From Eledone cirrhosa (lineage: Eukaryota > Mollusca > Cephalopoda > Octopoda > Eledonidae): 64,000 nucleotides of DNA. Under the pieces are notes generated by a model. That model did no database searches, had not been told where the DNA came from, and saw nothing but the letters and a program-made list of their open reading frames with translations. Where the stretch lies: contig OZ024743.1 in NCBI GenBank assembly GCA_964016885.1, positions 181,573,652-181,637,651 on the forward strand, given 5' to 3'. Positions 60,701 through 64,000 of the stretch are shown here, piece by piece; the stretch's first letter is position 1, and the number at the start of each line of letters is the position of its first letter. A program made the position numbers and the translations under genes.

Positions 60701-63700
60701 TAATTGTGTTGTTGTTGTTGTTGTTGTTATTGTTGGTGGTTTGGTAATTGTGTTGTTGTTGTTGTTGTTATTGGTGGTGGTTTGGTAATTATGTTGTTGT
60801 TGTTGTTATTGGTGGTGGTTTGCTAATTGTGTTGTTTTTGTTGTTGTTGTTATTGGTGGTGGTTTGGTAATTGTGTTGTTGTTGTTGTTGTTATTGGTGG
60901 TGGTTTGATTATTGTGTTGTTATTGTTGTTGTTGTTATTCGTTGTGGTTTGATTATTGTGTTGTTGTTGTTGTTGTTATTGGTGGTGGTTTGTTCATTGT
61001 GTTGTTGTTGTTGTTGTTATTATTGGTGGTGGTTTGGTAATTGTGTTGTTGTTGTTGTTGTTGTTGTTATTGGTGCTGGTTTGGTAATTGTGTTGTTGTT
61101 GTTGTTGTTATTGGTGGTGGTTTGTTGGTTGTGTTGTTGTTGTCGTTGTTATTGGTGGTGGTTTGGTAATTGTGTTGTTGTTGTTGTTATTGGTGGTGGT
61201 TTGTAATTGTGTTGTTGTTGTTGTTATTGGTGGTGGTTTGGTGATTGTGTTGTTGTTGTTGTTGTTGTTATTGGTGTTGGTTTGGTAATTGTGTTGTTGT
61301 TGTTGTTATTGTTGGTGGTTTGTAATTGTGTTGTTGTTGTTGTTATTGGTGGTGATTTGGTAATTGTGTTGTTGTTGTTGTTATTGGTGATGGTTTGATT
61401 ATTGTGTTGTTGTTGTTGTTATTGGTGGTGGTTTGATTATTGTGATATTTTTGTATTTGTTGTTATTGGTGGTGGTTTGGTAATTGTGTTGTTGTTGTTG
61501 TTGTTATTGGTGATGGTTTGGTAATTGTGTTGTTGTTGTCGTTGTTGTTATTGGTGGTGGTTGGTAATCGTTTTGTTATTGTTGTTGTTATTGGTGGTGG
61601 TTTGTAATTGTGTTGTTGTTGTTGTTATTGGTGGTGGTTTGGTAATTGTGTTGTTGTTGTTGTTGTTATTGGTGGTGGTTTGGTAATTGTGTTGTTGTTG
61701 TTATTATTGGTGGTGGTTTGGTAATTGTGTTGTTGTTGTTGTTATTGGTGGTGGTTTGCTAATTGTATTGTTGTTGTTGTTGTTATTGTTGGTGGTTCGA
61801 TTATTGTGTTGTTGTTGTTGTTGTTGTTGTTATTGGTGGTGGTTTGGTAATTGTGTTGTTGTTGTTATTGTTGGTGGTTCGTTTATTGTGTTGTTGCTGT
61901 TGTTGTTGTTATTCGTGGTGGTTTGGTAATTGTGATGTTGTTATTATTGTTGGTGGTTTGTAATTGTGTTGTTGTTGTTGTTGTTATTGGTGGTGATTTG
62001 CTAATTGTGTTGTTGTTGTTGTTATTGTTGGTGGTTTGGTAATTGTGTTGTTGTTGTTGTTGTTATTGATGGTGGTTTGGTAATTGTGTTGTTGTTGTTG
62101 TTATTATTGGTGGTGGTTTGGTAATTATGTTGTTGTTGTTGTGATTGGTGGTGGTTTACTAATTGTGTTGTTGTTGTTGTTGTTATTGTTGGTGGTTTGG
62201 TAATTGTGTTGTTGTTGTTGTTGTTATTGGTGGCGGTTTGATTATTGTGATATTTTTGTATTTGTTGTTATTGGTGGTGGTTTGGTAATTGTGTTGTTGT
62301 TGTTGTTGTTATTGGTGATGGTTTGGTAATTGTGTTGTTTTTGTAGTTGTTGTTATTGGTGGTGGTTGGTAATCGTTTTGTTATTGTTGTTGTTATTGGT
62401 GGTGGTTTGTAATTGTGTTGTTGTTGTTGTTATTGGTGGTGGTTTGGTAATTGTGTTGTTGTTGTTGTTGTTATTGGTGGTGGTTTGGTAATTGTGTTGT
62501 TGTTGTTATTATTGGTGGTGGTTTGGTAATTGTGTTGTTGTTGTTGTTATTGGTGGTGGTTTGCTAATTGTATTGTTGTTGTTGTTGTTATTGTTGGCGG
62601 TTCGATTATTGTGTTGTTGTTGTTGTTGTTGTTGTTATTGGTGGTGGTTTGGTAATTGTGTTGTTGTTGTTATTGTTGGTGGTTCGTTTATTGTGTTGTT
62701 GCTGTTGTTGTTGTTATTCGTGGTGGTTTGGTAATTGTGATGTTGTTATTATTGTTGGTGGTTTGTAATTGTGTTGTTGTTGTTGTTGTTATTGGTGGTG
62801 ATTTGCTAATTGTGTTGTTGTTGTTGTTATTGTTGGTGGTTTGGTAATTGTGTTGTTGTTGTTGTTGTTATTGATGGTGGTTTGGTAATTGTGTTGTTGT
62901 TGTTGTTATTATTGGTGGTGGTTTGGTAATTATGTTGTTGTTGTTGTGATTGGTGGTGGTTTACTAATTGTGTTGTTGTTGTTGTTGTTATTGTTGGTGG
63001 TTTGGTAATTGTGTTGTTGTTGTTGTTGTTATTGGTGGTGGTTTGATTATTGTGTTGTTATTGTTGTTGTTGTTATTGGTTGCGGTTTGATTATTGTGTT
63101 GTTGTTGTTGTTGTTATTGGTGATGGTTTGGTAATTGTGTTGTTGTTGTTGTTGTTGTTGTTATTGGTGCTGGTTTGGTAATTGTGTTGTTGTTGTTGTT
63201 GTTATTGGTGGAGGTTTGTAATTGTGTTGTTGTTGTTGTTGTTATTGGTGGTGGTTTGGTAATTGTGTTGTTGTTGTTGTTATTGGTGGTGGTTTGTAAT
63301 TGTGTTGTTGTTGTTGTTGTTGTTGTTATTAGTGGTGGATTGGTAATTGTGTTGTTGTTGTTGTTATTGGTGGTTGTTTGATTATTGTGTTCTTGTTGTT
63401 GTTGTTATTGGTGGTGGTTTGTTGATTGTGTTGTTGTTGTTGTCGTTGTTATTGGTGGTTGTTTCGTAATTGCGTTATTGTTGTTGTTGTTGTTATTGGT
63501 GGTGGTTTCGTAATTGTGTTGTTGTTGTTGTTGTTATTGGTGGTGGTTCGTAATTGTGTTGTTGTTGTTGGTATTGGTGGTGGTTTGGTAATTGTGTTGT
63601 TGTTGTTGTTGTTATTGGTGGAGGTTTGGTAATTGTGTTGTTGTTGTTGTTGTTGTTATTGGTGGTGGTTTGGTAATTATGTTGTTGTTGTTGTTGTTAT

Positions 63701-64000
63701 TGATGGTGGTTTGGTAATTGTGTTGTTGTTGTTGTTGTTATTGGTGGTGGTTTCCTAATTGTGTTGTTGTTGTTGTTGTTGTTATTGTTGGTGGTTTGGT
63801 AATTGTGTTGTTGTTGTTGTTGTTATTGGTGGTGGTTTGGTAATTATGTTGTTGTTGTTGTTATTGGTGGTGGTTTGCTAATTGTGTTGTTTTTGTTGTT
63901 GTTGTTATTGGTGGTGGTTTGGTAATTGTGTTGTTGTTGTTGTTGTTATTGGTGGTGGTTTGATTATTGTGTTATTATTGTTGTTGTTGTTATTCGTTGT
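57730..64000 (+). repeat. ~6.65-kb tandem duplication E, copy 2 (cut by window end)
   Basis: Follows copy 1 landmark for landmark at offsets of 6,649 (57,925-59,310), 6,655 (59,439-60,290), 6,658 (60,456-63,290) and 6,655 (63,426 on). The changes are +6, +3 and -3 bp and fall in TTG tracts, so they are slippage rather than loss of monomers. Single-base differences number about a dozen, e.g. GGTGATTTGG near 61,352, TTGTCGTTG near 61,538, GGCGGTTTG near 62,233, GGCGGTTCG near 62,597 and GTTATTATTG near 63,971. The unit is still continuing at 64,000. Confidence 0.9.
61409..63018 (+). repeat. 805-bp tandem duplication, carried in the ~6.65-kb copy
   Basis: The same 805-bp pair as at 54,751-56,360, shifted by about 6,658 bp. 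AT-rich elements at 61,444 and 62,249 and TTCGATTATTG at 61,797 and 62,601 keep the ~805-bp spacing. It was therefore already a pair when the larger block duplicated. Private substitutions (TTGTCGTTG ~61,538, GGCGGTTTG ~62,233, GTTTTTGTAG ~62,340, GGCGGTTCG ~62,597) arose later. Confidence 0.9.

Larger units (their letters stand above)
22263..62264 (+). repeat. AT-rich GATATTTTTGTATTTG element (18 dispersed copies)
   Basis: A 16-bp sequence unlike the monomer, always preceded by TTTGATTATT(T/G)T and followed by TTGTTATTGG. Starts: 22,263; 24,499; 25,596; 27,566; 28,610; 33,210; 34,184; 35,322; 36,507; 41,151; 42,289; 43,474; 50,784; 54,786; 55,591; 57,718; 61,444; 62,249. It replaces the (TTG)n spacer of a TTTGATTATTG monomer. 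Flanks come in two versions, TTTTGATAT (22,263, 24,499, 27,566, 33,210, 35,322, 42,289) and TTGTGATAT (the rest). It never occurs in the first 22 kb. No function can be read from it. It serves as the best landmark of family B and its descendants. Confidence 0.93.
1..64000 (+). repeat. Giant G/T-rich satellite array (~41-bp monomer)
   Basis: The entire window is a head-to-tail array of one monomer. The core reads in order TTATT, GGTGGTGG, TTTGG, TAATT, GTG (26 bp) and is followed by (TTG)n, usually n=3-6 and up to 9 (for example 661-694). Variants fall mainly at the TTTGGTAATTG segment: TTTGGTGATTG, TTTGATTATTG, TTTGCTAATTG, TTTGTAATTG, TTCGATTATTG, TTTCGTAATTG, TTTCCTAATTG, TTTTGTAATTG, TTTGTTCATTG and TTTGATGATTG. 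The order of these variants defines the higher-order repeats. No stretch of even 100 bp departs from the pattern, no monomer is inverted, and neither edge leaves the array. A known family name cannot be assigned from the sequence alone. The scale and nested structure are typical of eukaryotic heterochromatic or subtelomeric satellites (inference). Confidence 0.97.

Noticed and set aside
22263..62264. GATATTTTTGTATTTG as a yeast-type replication origin core.
   Set aside because: TTTTGTATTTG matches the 11-bp ARS consensus at only 9 positions, and the host is unknown.
1566..63632. Many + strand open frames of 60-121 codons translating to Cys, Val or Leu runs with YWWWFGNC and IGGGLVIV motifs.
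   Set aside because: They start at TTG, not ATG, are the repeat read in three frames, recur with the repeat, and have no coding signature or plausible product.
1..64000. CRISPR array.
   Set aside because: Direct repeats of about 26 bp with intervening sequence look superficially similar, but the spacers are all TTG repeats rather than unique sequences, and no cas gene is present.
1..64000. Telomere repeat tract.
   Set aside because: G/T-rich on one strand like a telomere, but no TTAGGG, TTTAGGG, TTAGG or similar short unit occurs in tandem. The ~41-bp unit with higher-order structure is satellite-like.
1..64000. tRNA, rRNA, riboswitch, terminator or transposon sequences.
   Set aside because: A strand nearly free of C cannot form the G-C stems these need, and no stretch departs from the repeat enough to hold one.
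1..64000. Bacterial or phage origin of the window.
   Set aside because: No gene in 64 kb and multi-level higher-order satellite structure are not known from prokaryotic genomes; a eukaryotic satellite is the simpler reading.

Overview
The whole 64,000-base window is one uninterrupted tandem-repeat (satellite/minisatellite) array. I see no protein-coding gene, RNA gene, transposon or unique flanking sequence, and both window edges lie inside the array, so the array is longer than 64 kb. The monomer is about 35-50 bp. Its near-constant 26-bp core reads, in consecutive blocks, TTATT, GGTGGTGG, TTTGG, TAATT, GTG, and is followed by a variable (TTG)n tract with n about 3-9. At about 41 bp per unit the window holds roughly 1,500 monomers, all in the same orientation. 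A typical unit is about 56% T, 37% G, 7% A and no C on the given strand, so this strand is almost pure G/T and the other is almost pure A/C.

A satellite this large with nested higher-order repeats points to a eukaryotic nuclear genome assembled from long reads. The sequence gives no further taxonomic clue: there is no gene, no recognisable telomere repeat and no known centromere box. Apparent open frames of 60-121 codons are by-products of the repeat. They begin at TTG rather than ATG and translate to runs of Cys/Val/Leu, or His/Gln/Asn on the minus strand.

Layout. (1) About 1-20,600 is family A. A ~3.1-3.7 kb higher-order repeat (1-3,200; 3,201-6,866; truncated 6,867-7,444) is followed by five copies of a related 2.2-3.6 kb repeat (starts near 7,445, 9,606, 12,350, 15,937 and 18,214). 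Expanded GGT tracts and a GTGTTTATT variant mark it. (2) About 20,600-28,800 is family B, three copies of a 2.0-3.1 kb repeat. A new AT-rich element, GATATTTTTGTATTTG, first appears here. (3) 28,800-33,225 is a mosaic of shorter duplications. (4) 33,226-47,159 is two virtually identical copies of a 6,967-bp unit. (5) 47,160-64,000 holds a ~3.8-4.0 kb duplication, a ~6.65-kb duplication overlapping it and running off the window, and inside that an 805-bp tandem duplication.

The features form a hierarchy rather than a pathway: TTG microsatellite slippage inside ~41-bp monomers, monomers inside cassettes of several variants, cassettes inside 2-4 kb repeats, and those inside 6.6-7.0 kb duplications. 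The right half is the youngest. The most notable property is that nearly every monomer carries GGTGGTGGTTTGG, a two-quartet G-quadruplex motif, always on the same strand for 64 kb. I did not find evidence of an undescribed gene system; the interest lies in the architecture and strand bias.
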